Source: Allodiplogaster sudhausi (lineage: Eukaryota; Nematoda; Chromadorea; Rhabditida; Diplogasteridae). From it: a stretch of 64,000 nt of DNA. This document shows positions 36,562 to 48,100 of this stretch, piece by piece. A model generated the notes under the pieces. It was not told where the DNA came from and searched no databases. It saw only the letters and a program-made list of their open reading frames with translations. How positions within the stretch are numbered: the first letter of the stretch is position 1; every line of letters begins with the position of its first letter. The DNA lies in contig CALZFC010000059.1 in assembly GCA_945643635.1 (NCBI GenBank), forward strand, positions 1,526,501-1,590,500, written 5' to 3'. The translations under genes and the position numbers were made by a program.

Positions 36562-36592
<31 letters not shown>
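36539..36592. repeat. (CATA)n microsatellite
   Basis: ACATACATACAT run absent from the first block copy at 8,250, so it expanded after duplication. Confidence 0.9.
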
Positions 36593-37281
36593 GTTTCAAA
36601 CCTCAACAGCGACAAACTTTTCGCGCAATCACAAATCTGCTTTCGAACTCCGCCTGTAACAAGGATTAAAAGAAATTATTTGCAGTCTTCAGAAGCCGCT
36701 GGTTTTCTTCCGATTTCGTAGTGGCTGTTAGGCCGTACGTTTATCAAAAAATAAGACTGATAAAGTATTAAGAGAAACATTAGGCTAAAAAGGTTTAAAT
36801 GGAGATTACGACAATTTAAACGAGGCCTCTGTCGAATAAATAATGGTTGCGTTTTCGCCTCATTTGGGCAGGCTGAGGTATGATTAGACTATTAATTCCC
36901 CTGGGTTAGGATTTCAAATGCAATTTTTCGGATATTTTTTCGCTGTTCATGCGTTTCTGTATTAATTTAAGTCGAACCAGTTTAATTAATTACATCTCCC
37001 AAACATCGAAAAGATGAGTTTACCACTCCTTTAATCACTGAACATTCGTAATCTTCGTGTTCTATGCTGTCATGGGACACACGAAAACATTTCTCAAATT
37101 TTCTTTTTCAATCGCAAAAATTGTAACATATTTTCTTCCATAAATTCAAGCTGCCATGTATTCATAACTCACAAGCTACACATTTATCTAGGGTAGCGTT
37201 CGAATGAAGGGAGTGGACAGCACTGAGAGGGAGCATATGAAGGGGAGGAGGAGGAGAGGGAGGGAGAAAGCGGCAGTTCGT

Positions 37282-38456
37282 CTACGCCTTCCCCGTCCCA
37301 GGAAGAAGGTACTCGATCAGGCCGGCCAGCGTCCACGACCTGAAGGATATTTATTAATATTATATTTCATAAATAAAAAAATATATATATATAAAAATTC
37401 AAACTTGTGATCGTCGGCGGCCTTTTGCTTCCTGTCGTTGAGATGGTGGCCGTGCAGAAGACCCTCGGCGTCTTCCATCTCCATCGCCGTTTTCGTGTCT
37501 GAAAACTACCGATCGAGTATGCAACGCATCCGTTCCCATGTCTTCAAGAGGATCCAAAAACTCGATGCTCGGAATATGGCTGACAGCACGCTACCACTCG
37601 GCCAAGCAGCACATTCCAAATCCCAACCGTGATCGAAGCGCATCGCCGTCTTGGTGTCCACGTCGAGAGCGCCGTCCTTGGTCGCGACCGGCACGGCCTC
37701 AATGGCCGCGGCGGCGCCCGGCAACTCGAGCACCGTCAGAGGCGGCGAGAAGTCGCGCGAGAGACGAATCGACAGGTCCACGACGCACTCGCCTTCTCTG
37801 CGATCCAGGAGCTGCAAGGGGTCGCTTTCCTTGGAACTTGCTTCCATTTTTGTACGGAGCGCACCGAAGCTGGGAGAGGTTCGCACGGGTGATGGGACGC
37901 GCGAAGACGGAGACCTTGTGGGTGTCGAACTGAAAGGGTTGTTATTACATATAATTAGTCTATATGATATGGTTCGAACTGTTGAGCTACCGTATACCTC
38001 GAACAGGATTACTGTAAGGGTGTATTTTCGGTGTTACAGTATACCTCGAGGACGCCCATGTTGTCGGAGACCACCGTGATGCGGACGATGGCGTAGGCGC
38101 GAGCGCGGACGATCATCCGAGACGAGTCGAGCTGGACGACCGCCGCCGACGAGGGAACGAGCTGAGAATGGCGAAGCACATTTATTTATGCACTTCTTGC
38201 TTTTGACTTTGCACTAGTTTTGTACTTCATTTCATCCTGGTGTCGCTAATTTACTGTAGTTTCAATTCTGATTAATTATTTCAGCTTATAGGCTGATTGT
38301 AAGATATCCGTCTATATAAAGGGATGATATCTCAGGGATGAATTTCAGTACCTTGACGAGAAAGTCCGAATTCGTCATGTTGCGCAGGACGAGTCGACGT
38401 GATTCGGGCTCATCCGAGTGCGGGAAGAGGATGAAGGAGATGTTAGAGGCAGCCAT
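37282..38456 (-). pseudogene. Frameshifted copy of the 8.8-9.96 kb gene
   Basis: The ATG at 38,456 and the first three exons are intact. In the fourth, a 16-base stretch present in the first copy near 9,265-9,280 is missing, which shifts the frame. The tRNA-like insertion is here at about 37,540-37,625, with better preserved flanking repeats (CATCGCCGTTTTCGTGTC at 37,481 and CATCGCCGTCTTGGTGTC at 37,641). Confidence 0.6.
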
Positions 38457-39229
38457 TACGAGAAGAGAGAGTAGGGCTATAAGGGATTTAAGAATCAATG
38501 ATTGGAAAAAAAATAATCGAGGTGGGTGGAACAATAAAGTAGGATGCTCATGGACGTGTGAGAGCGTGAAGGGGTGGAATAAGGGAGAGGGGAAAGGGAG
38601 GAAAAGATGGAGAGAGAACAGGAGACAAGCCGCTCACCGCAGGAGATGTTAGTCGAACTGCTGAAGAATTCTCCGTTGCGGCCTCGTCTCTTCAGATTCC
38701 TTTCGAAATATTGCACTTGTAATTGAATAGGCAATTAACGAAAAGAGCATTATGAATAGCTGCCCTATGTGCAATGGGCCGAAATATCGCGTAAACTAAA
38801 ATTTTCATACCGATGTCTGAACTTGTCACGTTCTGGAAGCAAAGAAAAATGTGCATTTCTTAAAACATTTCTGACGAATCAAAGAACCTGAATCAGAAGC
38901 AGCAAATTTCTTATTAATTTTCAAACAGATTTTCCTATATTGCTTAAACGAAACTGATGTGGAAAACAAAAATTAGATATAAATAAGTTTAAAACATTCG
39001 AGGACATGTGTTGCGAAGAATATTCCAAAAAAATTGATTAAATTCTTTTTTGGACAACAAATAAAATTCCCTTTTGCTTTTTCGTTCTTTTTTGTTAAAT
39101 CATTATTTCGTAATATTTTTGCCCTGACTTCAACCGCTTTCCATTCTTATTACGATTAAAGTGTACACTTGCTAGAAGTATTGGAAGTTTCTGGAATGTA
39201 AAAGATTAATGCAAATTAAATATTTTTAA

Positions 39230-39820
39230 CTTTGCCATCAATGGCCAGGAGAATGCGGGCGGAGAGATTGGCTCCTTCCAGATGATCACGCTTCCACCGC
39301 CCGGCAACGTGCGATTATCAATATAATTTTTTTAATATACATTATATTTAAAAATATTATTTGGTTTGATTATTTTAAAAAATTTATGAAAAAATATAAA
39401 GACAAAATTCACTTCTTTTCTTTTCAGCAGCGCCTCGACTACAAGTGGCAGCCCTTCTCGGATGCGAAGGCGGGCGCTGGCGGCTATCAGGTCGACCTGT
39501 TTTGTTTTCTTGAGGCTTGAACAGAACTTTGATTCGATGGCGTTTATAAAACAAACTTTAAAACTTCAGAAAACAATAGTTATATCGAAAGATTCTCAGA
39601 TCGTCCACGTTGGCGACTCGGTGCCGTGCATCTTGGCTGATTACGCAGGCGAGGTTCTCGGCAATCTCAACATGGCCAAGGAGGTCGCGACCGCCGGCCT
39701 CGGCGGCAAGGAAAAGGTTTGATTAATAATTAATTAAATAAATGAATCAATAATTTATTTCAGAAAATTGTCGGCCCTGCTTGTGGCGCTCTTCTTGTGC
39801 TGGCCAAGCGTAAGATCTAG
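39230..39820 (+). pseudogene. 5'-truncated copy of the DM9 gene
   Basis: Begins inside exon 8 ([12 protein letters not shown]) at a deletion junction and retains exons 8-11 in frame to TAG at 39,820, with intact splice sites. Exons 1-7, the start codon and the original promoter-proximal sequence are gone. It encodes only the last DM9 pair ([18 protein letters not shown]). Confidence 0.85.
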
Positions 39821-40837
39821 CCAGCTCTGCTTCTGAATTCCCTTCCCCATTCCCTGTGCCATGATCCCACTTTTAACCACGATAAATCCATGAAGCATTC
39901 CCGTTTGTTATTGCCTTTTTTGACATTAACAGCTCAGCGTGCAATTGTATGAATAGAAAAGTGTTATCCAATTTGCATTCTCGACACAAAACTCCTGAAA
40001 GAACACGAATTAATCAAGCACAGGCTTGCATTAAAAACAATTTATCAGAATATAGAAAGCAAGCTGTTTCTATCACTTGCCGTGATCGACACAAGATGGA
40101 GTGCTACTTCATGATTTCATGATCTCCTAGATATTCGCCTCAGATCGGGAACCTTCTCTAAGCGAAGACCTTCTCTAGGCGAACCTGCTTATGTATTGTT
40201 CAAATCGAAATAATAATTCAGTTTTCAAATCTATTTTTGTTCTGCTAATTGCAGCAGTATGTATCTATTATGGATTTAAACGGTGCAATCGCAATTCTCT
40301 AAACTAGTAATGAATGCTGTCGCTTTCTTTGATCTCAGCGAAGTTCCCACAGTTCCCCTACAACCATGATAAATGAGTGAACAATTCCCTTTGTTATCGG
40401 CTTCACGCCCTCATTCTTTATTCCCGGGCCACGGATCTCCACCTCCCTGTTTATCGTTCCCTTGTCTCTCTTCTTCGTAAATTTTTTTCCAGAAAACGAG
40501 CATGAAAGAGGAGATGACCAAGACACTCCGCTCTTGCGTCAGTTAGCTCGAAAGAATTCTGCTCGAATAAGGGCATTCAATAATTCTATATAAAAAGAGC
40601 ATTCCTGCAGACATTCCACAATTCCGCGACATTGCTTAGTCATTGTAAAGGTTTTGTTGGAATAAACATACTTATGTCGACTGAGCACAGTTCACTATAA
40701 AGAAATTTTCAGTTGGTGAAAAAAAATCAAAAAAAAATCCGAAGTTTGAGCAATATTATGGAGCTATGAGATGAAAAGACATTAATTTACGATCGACAAT
40801 ATGTTTTTTTGTTAGTTTCCAAAACATTGCAAAACTT

Positions 40838-40912
40838 TGCCCCAACCGGGCATCGAACCCGGACCTCTTGCGTGGAAGGTTGGAGATTGAGTACTAAGTG
40901 CAAATACCCAAA
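40838..40912 (-). repeat. tRNA-Gly(TCC)-like pseudogene
   Basis: On the minus strand the 3' half is tRNA-like: loop CTTCCAC with anticodon TCC, B box GGTTCGATGCC inside a paired T arm (CCGGG/CCCGG), and 3' acceptor TTGGGGC. The 5' half has no GCCCCAA partner and no A box. Probably a truncated tRNA gene or SINE. Confidence 0.45.
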
Positions 40913-41349
40913 ATACATACCCTTCGATTTTTTTATAGTTGGCTAGCTTTGTAGCAAATTTAATGGGTTTTCTTTCTATGAACAGCTTACCTACCCCGCG
41001 GAGGCTTTTCGGCCTGAAAACCCCGAAAAACCATCTTAAAAAATGTATTTTTGCGATTTCTGCAGCTTTAAAGTTTTTTCACAAAAAAGTCACCGAGATC
41101 TTTTTAAAGAGGATTTCAAGATCTATGGACTGCAAAAAAACAGATTTCAAAAATATTAAGAAATGACTGATTTATGGGCATGTGTATTTTAGAACAAAAA
41201 TACAGCTAACTCGAACAGAAATTTTTTTTCGAGTTCAAAACTATACGTTTTGAAGAGCATGTCGAGTTGTACAAATGGTCTAGTTTTCAGCAATTTTAAA
41301 AATCAAAAATTTCCTAGTACAGGGTGCAGATCGAGCCTTACAGATAGGC

Positions 41350-41438
41350 TGTCTTAAATATGATTGTATCATTTAGTAAATATTATTCTTACAATTTATA
41401 TTAATAAACTTTTCCTTAAGAGCTAGAAATAATTAATG
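41350..41438 (+). repeat. Direct repeat, left copy (partner at 56,667-56,762)
   Basis: Shares AAATATGATTGTATCATTTA, then ATATTATTCTTACAATTT and GAGCTAGAAATAA, with the right copy. The pair brackets the older envelope remnant and may be LTR relics or an unrelated dispersed repeat. Confidence 0.5.
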
Positions 41439-42860
41439 TTTATTTCCACGCCCGGGAATTAATTTGTATTCATAATTTTTATTCACACCTGCCAATTGGT
41501 CTCGCACAATATGACGATGGGTGCTTCCGAAAAAGCCACAACAAAGAAGGAACCAGTCCGAAGCTATCCCTCTTGTCAACCAGGGGAGCATTCTTCCGAC
41601 TTATCTAGCAAGAATAGGCAAACTACGAACTTCAAAAACAGTTCTGTCCACGGCTATCGTTTCTGTCATAATCTCTCAGACACAAGGACAGTCGGAAATG
41701 CGCTCTCTTCAGCTAAAAGCGCTCCCACCAACGCCGCCAACTGTGGTTGCGTGCCAATCTACTCGCTTTATCTCTGCCGATATGCGATCCTGTGCAATCT
41801 TTAAAAACAATTAACTACGTTGTAGTATTTCCCAAGTCTCATCTTTCAAAGCCACACCAGGAAACACGAATTGTTCCCGCATCTCATTCAATCTTATATC
41901 TTACTTCGATATTCACATCGAAATTATCGATATGTATGTACATATCTCTCATGTGTCCCGTCTACACATTTTATTACTATCGCACGCATTGCACATAGCA
42001 AACGCTGTCATCAAGCTGGCTCATGCACTTCTGATCTATGTGCACGCATATCTGCTGATACAAATGATTTGAAGGAATTGTATCATGTTCAGCAATTCCC
42101 GGGAATCACATCTTGCCGCGAATCTTGCGGCGGATTCAGCTGCTGATGTTTTTATTCACATTCAGGTTGCTTTTTTGTCAAAGAGTGTCAATATCCACTC
42201 GATGATGCCATCTATGCTACCTCATCTTGTCACGAATGGCTCCCTGAATATCAAATTCGGGTTTCTTTTCACCACCCCGGACAATCTAGATCTAAATCTC
42301 GAATTATGCATCTTACCCACCATGCAGATGAAACGTGGAATATGCTGACTTTCTCTTCATCTACCTTCAATATCTTTCCTAATCCACTATTTCAAAGACA
42401 TTTTTGAAATTATTGAAAGGAAGCGCAACCGCGATGTTGCCCGAATCTTATCTAATTCCTTTGCAATGCACCAATTACTGGAGTCTTGCACGACTAAATC
42501 GATCTGTAGCTGCACTTCCGCAGTGGACGCTCCACAGCGCAACTGTGAGAGATACAGCTTGCAAACATATCTACAATCTGACTGTCTATTGCCTTTATCT
42601 TATACAAATCTCAAGTTCGAGGTTGATCCAGAAAATAATCTAAAAATTCATGCCAGACCCTCGTCACTGGATGGAAATATCTTGCTGCAAATATAAGGAA
42701 AGATTAATAAATCCTCTCTTGTTCATGATCTCACTTGCAGCCCACAGGTATCAGAAGTGAGAGGATGTTATAGTTGTGACTATGGGGCACGGGCGAACAT
42801 CTCTTGCATATCTAGCATGCCAGCACATGTACATCTGCACTGCCTATCTTTCTCCTATCT

Positions 42861-42864
42861 AATT
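42861..42864. repeat. Target-site duplication AATT, left
   Basis: AATT directly precedes the 5' LTR and recurs at 54,765-54,768 directly after the 3' LTR. Confidence 0.85.
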
Positions 42865-43175
42865 TGTTACGGCGGGGAGAGCGCAGTGGCCCCGCCCCCT
42901 ACGGGGAGAGGGGGCCACTCGGGAAGCTGCCGGGAGTGGGAGAGAAAACACCTCCACAGGGCGGCTGGCAGCTTCCCCCCGCCATGGATCTTCCCCCCTC
43001 TCTCTCTCTATCTAAGTCCAATCTCATGTTGATAAGGATGCGAGTAAAGTAAGCAATAAATATGTCACTAAGAAGTCCAAGAGTAAGAACGTAAAAGGGG
43101 AGATCCGGGGCGACAGAACTACACACATACATTCCCCACGGCCGGCTCACACTCCACCGGAGAGCAGGCTTGACA
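42865..43175 (+). repeat. 5' LTR (311 bp)
   Basis: Begins TGTTACGG and ends TTGACA (TG...CA ends). By eye it is identical over its full length to 54,454-54,764. It contains a GC-rich stem (GTGGCCCCGCCCCCTACGGG) and an AATAAA at about 43,055 that could serve polyadenylation. Confidence 0.95.
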
Positions 43176-43185
43176 TGGAGGTCCC
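43176..43185 (+). promoter_or_regulatory. Primer binding site, tRNA-Gln type
   Basis: TGGAGGTCCC begins at the base after the 5' LTR. Its complement GGGACCTCCA fits the 3' end of a nematode tRNA-Gln. Only the first ten bases match well. Confidence 0.6.
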
Positions 43186-45177
43186 GGGTTGCACGACGAC
43201 AACGGAGACGTCCGCCGTCAGTCGTGCATGATCTTTCAAGCTGAGGTCCGTTTTATCTTTGACATTAAATAAGCCGGAATAACACTTTTTGCCGCACTTG
43301 ACTAACACCCTCCTTTCATTATCAGAAAACAAAAATCCCGAATACCCGGCTCGGAGAACGTTTAATATAATTTTTTTTCCTTCCTTTTCTTTATCGTTAC
43401 TCCGTTTCCATTCTCGTTTTTTTTTAAAGGTATTATTGTCATTAGTCATACCGCGGCATTTCTTGGTTGCGAGGAACCCACGCGCTCACCCCCCTCATGA
43501 AAAGAAAAAAGTGAGAATGAAATGAGAAAAGCAAGATTTATGTATGCACATACTTGCGATCGCGGCATCCAAAAGTAGCGCGTGCGGGCAACTAAGCAAA
43601 AGGGGGGTCAAAAAGAGAATAAAAAGAAGACGAATAATAAGGCATGTCTCTTAATAATGAATTTATTCAACATGCCAAGGCGAGCTCGCACAAGATGATT
43701 TTTTCCACCCGCTCTAGCGTGAAGTGAGGCATAGGGGCAGATAATTAAAATTAGCGCGCGCATATTTAATATCATTTTCTCTCTATTTTATTAGAGCCTT
43801 CTTCCCAAAGAGCCCGTAGGAAAAACCACAAACGCCGCATTCACTGTATAATTCGGGTACCCAGGGTTCCTCACCCCAGCTTCAGAATTTTCGCACCATC
43901 TCACCTGCTACACCACCAGAACTCCATGTGGGTATGAATGTATGTACATATTTATAAATAATATCTTTAAAAGCTGCCAGCCCCCCCTCCCTCTCAACTC
44001 CCGGAGCGCCCGGAACTTAGTATAATTTATTCTCTTTTAATGAATTCCATCTTTCATTCAATCATTGTCTTTTCTGTTTGTTAAATAATCCTATTTCCCG
44101 ATTTTAAGAGAGCAGGAGACACACCATTCTCGCAGTATTTGTCATTTCACGCTGCATAAATCACTAATGTATTCAAAAACTCCAAGCGCGAATTTCTTTT
44201 ATCTAAATCTGTGTTTCACTTACATTTCTTTTATTCTGTCCTCCTCCGCAATTTCTCTCTTAATTCACCAGAAATAGAAAAATCCAATACATTTCTATTA
44301 CACCATTTCTATTCACCGATTTTCTCGCCGCTCCTCACTCTCTCTCTCGTTCGCTCTCTCTCTCTTGCTCTCTCTCTATATCTCTCTATCTTTCTGTGAA
44401 CGCAATCCTATGATCACCCGACTTCTGTTCTCTATTATTCGGCATTCCGACTATAGTCGAACGATGGCGCCGGCTGACGCAAACGCGGCCATCCTCAGAA
44501 CAGCTCAGCTCACAAACACCTCGGCCTGCCGCCTGTTTTCAAGAAGTAGAACGCCAACTGCCGCAGGCGCTCATTTCTTTCTTTCTTTCTCGCCCTACTT
44601 ATTCGTGAACACTCTCTCCTCTCCATCGCGTAACAGAGTCCTACCGCAAACTCACCCAGACACATGTCACATTCCCGAGAAACTAAAGCTGCCGAAAATA
44701 CTCGAGACAGCCGCTCCAAAGACACGCAACCCGTGACCACTAGGCGAGTGAGAGAAAGAAGCAGAGAAAGAAACAGAGAAAGAAGAAAATCACTGGAAGA
44801 CACAGAGAAAAAGACACTTCCGGTGTATGCTGGCCGAGAGATAAGAACAAAAGTTATCTTCAAAAAACAAGATGAGAGAAAAGACAGAGAAGAGAAGAAA
44901 GCACAGAGAACAGAGACAAAACTGATATGCATATACTCGCGTACATATGTACATCAGCAAAAAGGAGAAAAAGACAACCACGGTTTATATAAGATATTGG
45001 TATATACATATACTAATATGTACACACAGAAAGAGACTCGCTGCGCTTTGAATTTTTGTTTTACAACACGCGTCCATCCGCGTCGAGAATAATTATGCCG
45101 TCCGCGTGCACCCGCGTAGACAGCCAAGTTTTTATTACTTGAAGGTTCCACAGCATACAGAGTACGACTCACTGACG
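43186..45177 (+). other. Long retroelement leader
   Basis: About 2 kb separate the primer site from the likely Gag start. It includes a 142-codon Arg/Glu/Lys-rich frame (44,664-45,092) that may be accidental, since the sequence there is AGAGAAAG-rich. The leader may contain packaging signals or splice donors; none is obvious. Confidence 0.5.
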
Positions 45178-48100
45178 ATGGCGCCGGCAAAAAGCACCAC
45201 CAACGCGGTAGTCCAGCAGCAGATTCTTCGATCACTGCGAGCACTGCCGCCAAAATACGACCCGAAGGCCGAGTCAATCAACGAATTCTGCATCCGATTC
45301 AACGACTACATGACGCTGAATGAGCTCAGCGAAGCCGACGCGATCAACATTCTCGCGTGTCTACTGCCGACGGAAATCCGCCGCGTCTACAACAAGATCG
45401 ATAGAGGCATCCTGGGAGGAGGCCAGCTGATCCCGGTGATAGAAGCGCTTATCCAAGCGCTGAAGGAACCGGAGTTCACAACGGTGGCGAGGTCAAAGCT
45501 ATCAACCCTCCGCCAAGGAACAGCTACTGTGGAGGACTTCGCCAGACAGGTGAACCGTCTCATCGATGATGCCTACCCAACTCAACGCACGCGGGAAAAC
45601 GACGAAATGAAGAAAAGCCAACTCGTCAACGGCCTTAGAAACAACATCAAAAAAGGCGTACTACGAGCGAACCCTTCATCCTTCACTGAAGCAATCCAAG
45701 CAGCAAAGTTTGAAGAAGCCATCGCGGAACTAGACGACGACTTGGTACAGCGAATCAACAATCTTCAACTCTCGCACAGGGAGCCGCAAGAGCCTGCCCC
45801 CGAGGTCAACTTTATGAGGCAATTCCAGCGCTCATACCCAGACAATCGTGGCGGACACTATGGCTCTAGCTCCTGGTCAGGCAACTACAATGCCAGACGA
45901 GGATTTCGAAGTGCTCCACCGTTCCGCGGACGAGGCCAATACAGAGGAAGACCAGGTGAATACAATGACAGATCCCGAGATCGAGACAGATACAACAACC
46001 AGTCAGACAGATACCAGCATGACAATCCCCGATCTCGCTCACGATCGCAGCCAAGACAGGACAATTGGCGAGGTGGAAGAGGACGTGGAGGCCGCGGGCC
46101 TCGAGCCGTCCACTTCATAACAATCATGGCAATGCTGATCGGTTTTCTGGCACCATTCACCATCGCAGAACAATTTCACGACTGCGCATCTGCCACAGGC
46201 GGGCTGCTGGTTCGTATGACCACAGAGCAGCCCTGTGAAGCAACCGAAAACGAACGTATACTGGAAACTACCGTCAGTCTCTTCACTCAGAACCGTTCCC
46301 TCTCTGACGCCAGAGCAACCCTTTGCCTTATCCGAGAATTCCAGGTATGCACGACGTCTGCCTTCTTCATCTATAAGGTAGAGTCGAACATGACCAAGAT
46401 CAGAACCGCCACGTACGCTGAATGTGTGAACGCCAGGAGAACATTCCAGTGGAAAAACAAGGCACTCAGACGAATTTCTCAAGATGTGGCAGCCACAGAC
46501 AGGCCCCCAGCACCTTCGAACAAGTTCTGGGGTGAAACATGCATTACCGACGAAGTCTTCTACCTAGAAGACGCCCCGATCACGGTGATTCAAGAGGAAC
46601 AGATCTTGACGCCATTGATGCTGAACACAAAGGATTGCACTGTTCAAGACGGATTCTGCAAAGGAAATAACCACATCATCATTTGGTCTCCAGAAGAACT
46701 CAAAACGGAGCCGTGTAGCCACATACCACTGATTACCACACGAGCACTGGTGGGAAAAACTCGTATCCTGGTCGACACCGCACATATTTCACTGACTTTG
46801 GACCCGAAGAAACAGGAAAAACGTGAATGCTTCAAACACCTGCCTCACCTCACCACAACCGGGGTGATCGTCACTTTCCCCGAACTGCACCCAGAAATAA
46901 ACATTTCCGAGTACTTCGACGCTACCGAAGAGGTGGCAGAGCAAATGCTTCTTCGACCCAGACGCGCAATCAGCGACGACATATTCCACAGAAGTATTCT
47001 GCGCGACCTCGGACTGCCGGCAAGACAGTCACAGCAGCAGACCAGAACATGGACGCAGCCAACAGCGCCACCAGCAAAACCAACAGAGCCAACTACAACT
47101 ACGTGGAAGCCCACGACAACGACAACCGCCGCGCCAGAAACAACAAAGAATCCAATAAAGTCAGAGTCGGAAGTAGCTTCGACAACAACTCAGAAACCGG
47201 CAACAACTACGGCAGCCCCGACAACTACATGGATACCCCCAATCGTCCACAGAACGGACGAAACCACTACAAAGACTCCGACCACAACAGGGAGACCGAT
47301 AACCAGGCCGACTACGTCAGAAGTTCCGTCTACAGCAATAATTACATCGACAACAACCAGGCCGAATACGACAAAAATGCCATCCACAACGACAACTACT
47401 TCGACAACCGCCAAGCCCACCACTACAGAAATACCGTACACAACGACAACTACAATGAAGCCTGTCCCAGCAACCGAGCCTCCCGTGATAACAACAATAA
47501 CGCGTAAACCGACCACATCAACCGAGATGCCAACCACTACAAGCACGCGGGTGACGACAACAGAAACGCCGAATACCACCTCGGCAACGACAACGACAAC
47601 TCAGAAGCCGGGCGCGCCAAATAAATCGTCCCCGACAACCGAATTGCTCTCTCCAACAAAGCAGGCACCGACAACAACACAGGAACCAGTCACGATTCCT
47701 ACACCAACAACGACAGGAAAGACAAGTACGACGACGGAGCCGGATTCCCTCGTGGAAACGACATCGTCAGCAAAACCGGATGAGACCGCTCTCACCCTCA
47801 CCGACAAAAAAGAGGAAATGTCGGAAAACACACCGTTCCCCTATAGAGTACTTCCGCCATTACCACTGACGGCCCCAGCGCCAACGCCTACAGGAATTGT
47901 GAATCCATCACGGCAACAAGCCCAACCGAATCCTGAAAGAGCATTTGTACTCCCTCGAGAAACAACCAGAACCGAACCAATGCCTGCCCTCACCGCACTG
48001 CAGACCCACCATGCATACGATCAGCTGCCAATCAAGCTGAAGGCGCAGATTACAAATGAAACACTCCAAGCAGAAGTTAACTACATGCAACAGACGTACG

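Larger units (their letters stand above)
33713..40012. repeat. Segmental duplication, second copy
   Basis: Collinear with 5,359-13,450 in the same orientation, about 28 kb apart. It lacks the counterpart of 10,774-12,634 (about 1.86 kb); the junction at 39,229-39,232 has AACT in both flanks. Identity is high in parts (8,560-8,690 against 37,065-37,195 nearly exact) and lower elsewhere. Confidence 0.9.
39821..41499. other. Spacer, no gene seen
   Basis: Homology to the first block ends near 40,012. Contains the tRNA-like fragment at 40.84 kb and an ~88-bp direct repeat at 41.35 kb. A 75-codon frame at 40,939 looks accidental. Confidence 0.5.

Noticed and set aside
36539..36592. CRISPR-like direct repeats
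   Set aside because: Simple (CATA)n microsatellite with no spacers; no CRISPR array exists in this eukaryotic window.
40838..40912. Functional tRNA-Gly(TCC)
   Set aside because: The 5' acceptor strand, D arm and A box do not form; only the 3' half is tRNA-like.
44664..45092. 142-codon basic frame upstream of Gag
   Set aside because: AGAGAAAG-rich composition explains the Arg/Glu/Lys content; no motif and no support for translation.
46827..47507. 226-codon Asn/Arg-rich frame inside the retroelement
   Set aside because: Out-of-frame shadow of the Thr-rich stalk, whose ACN codons bias the other frames.
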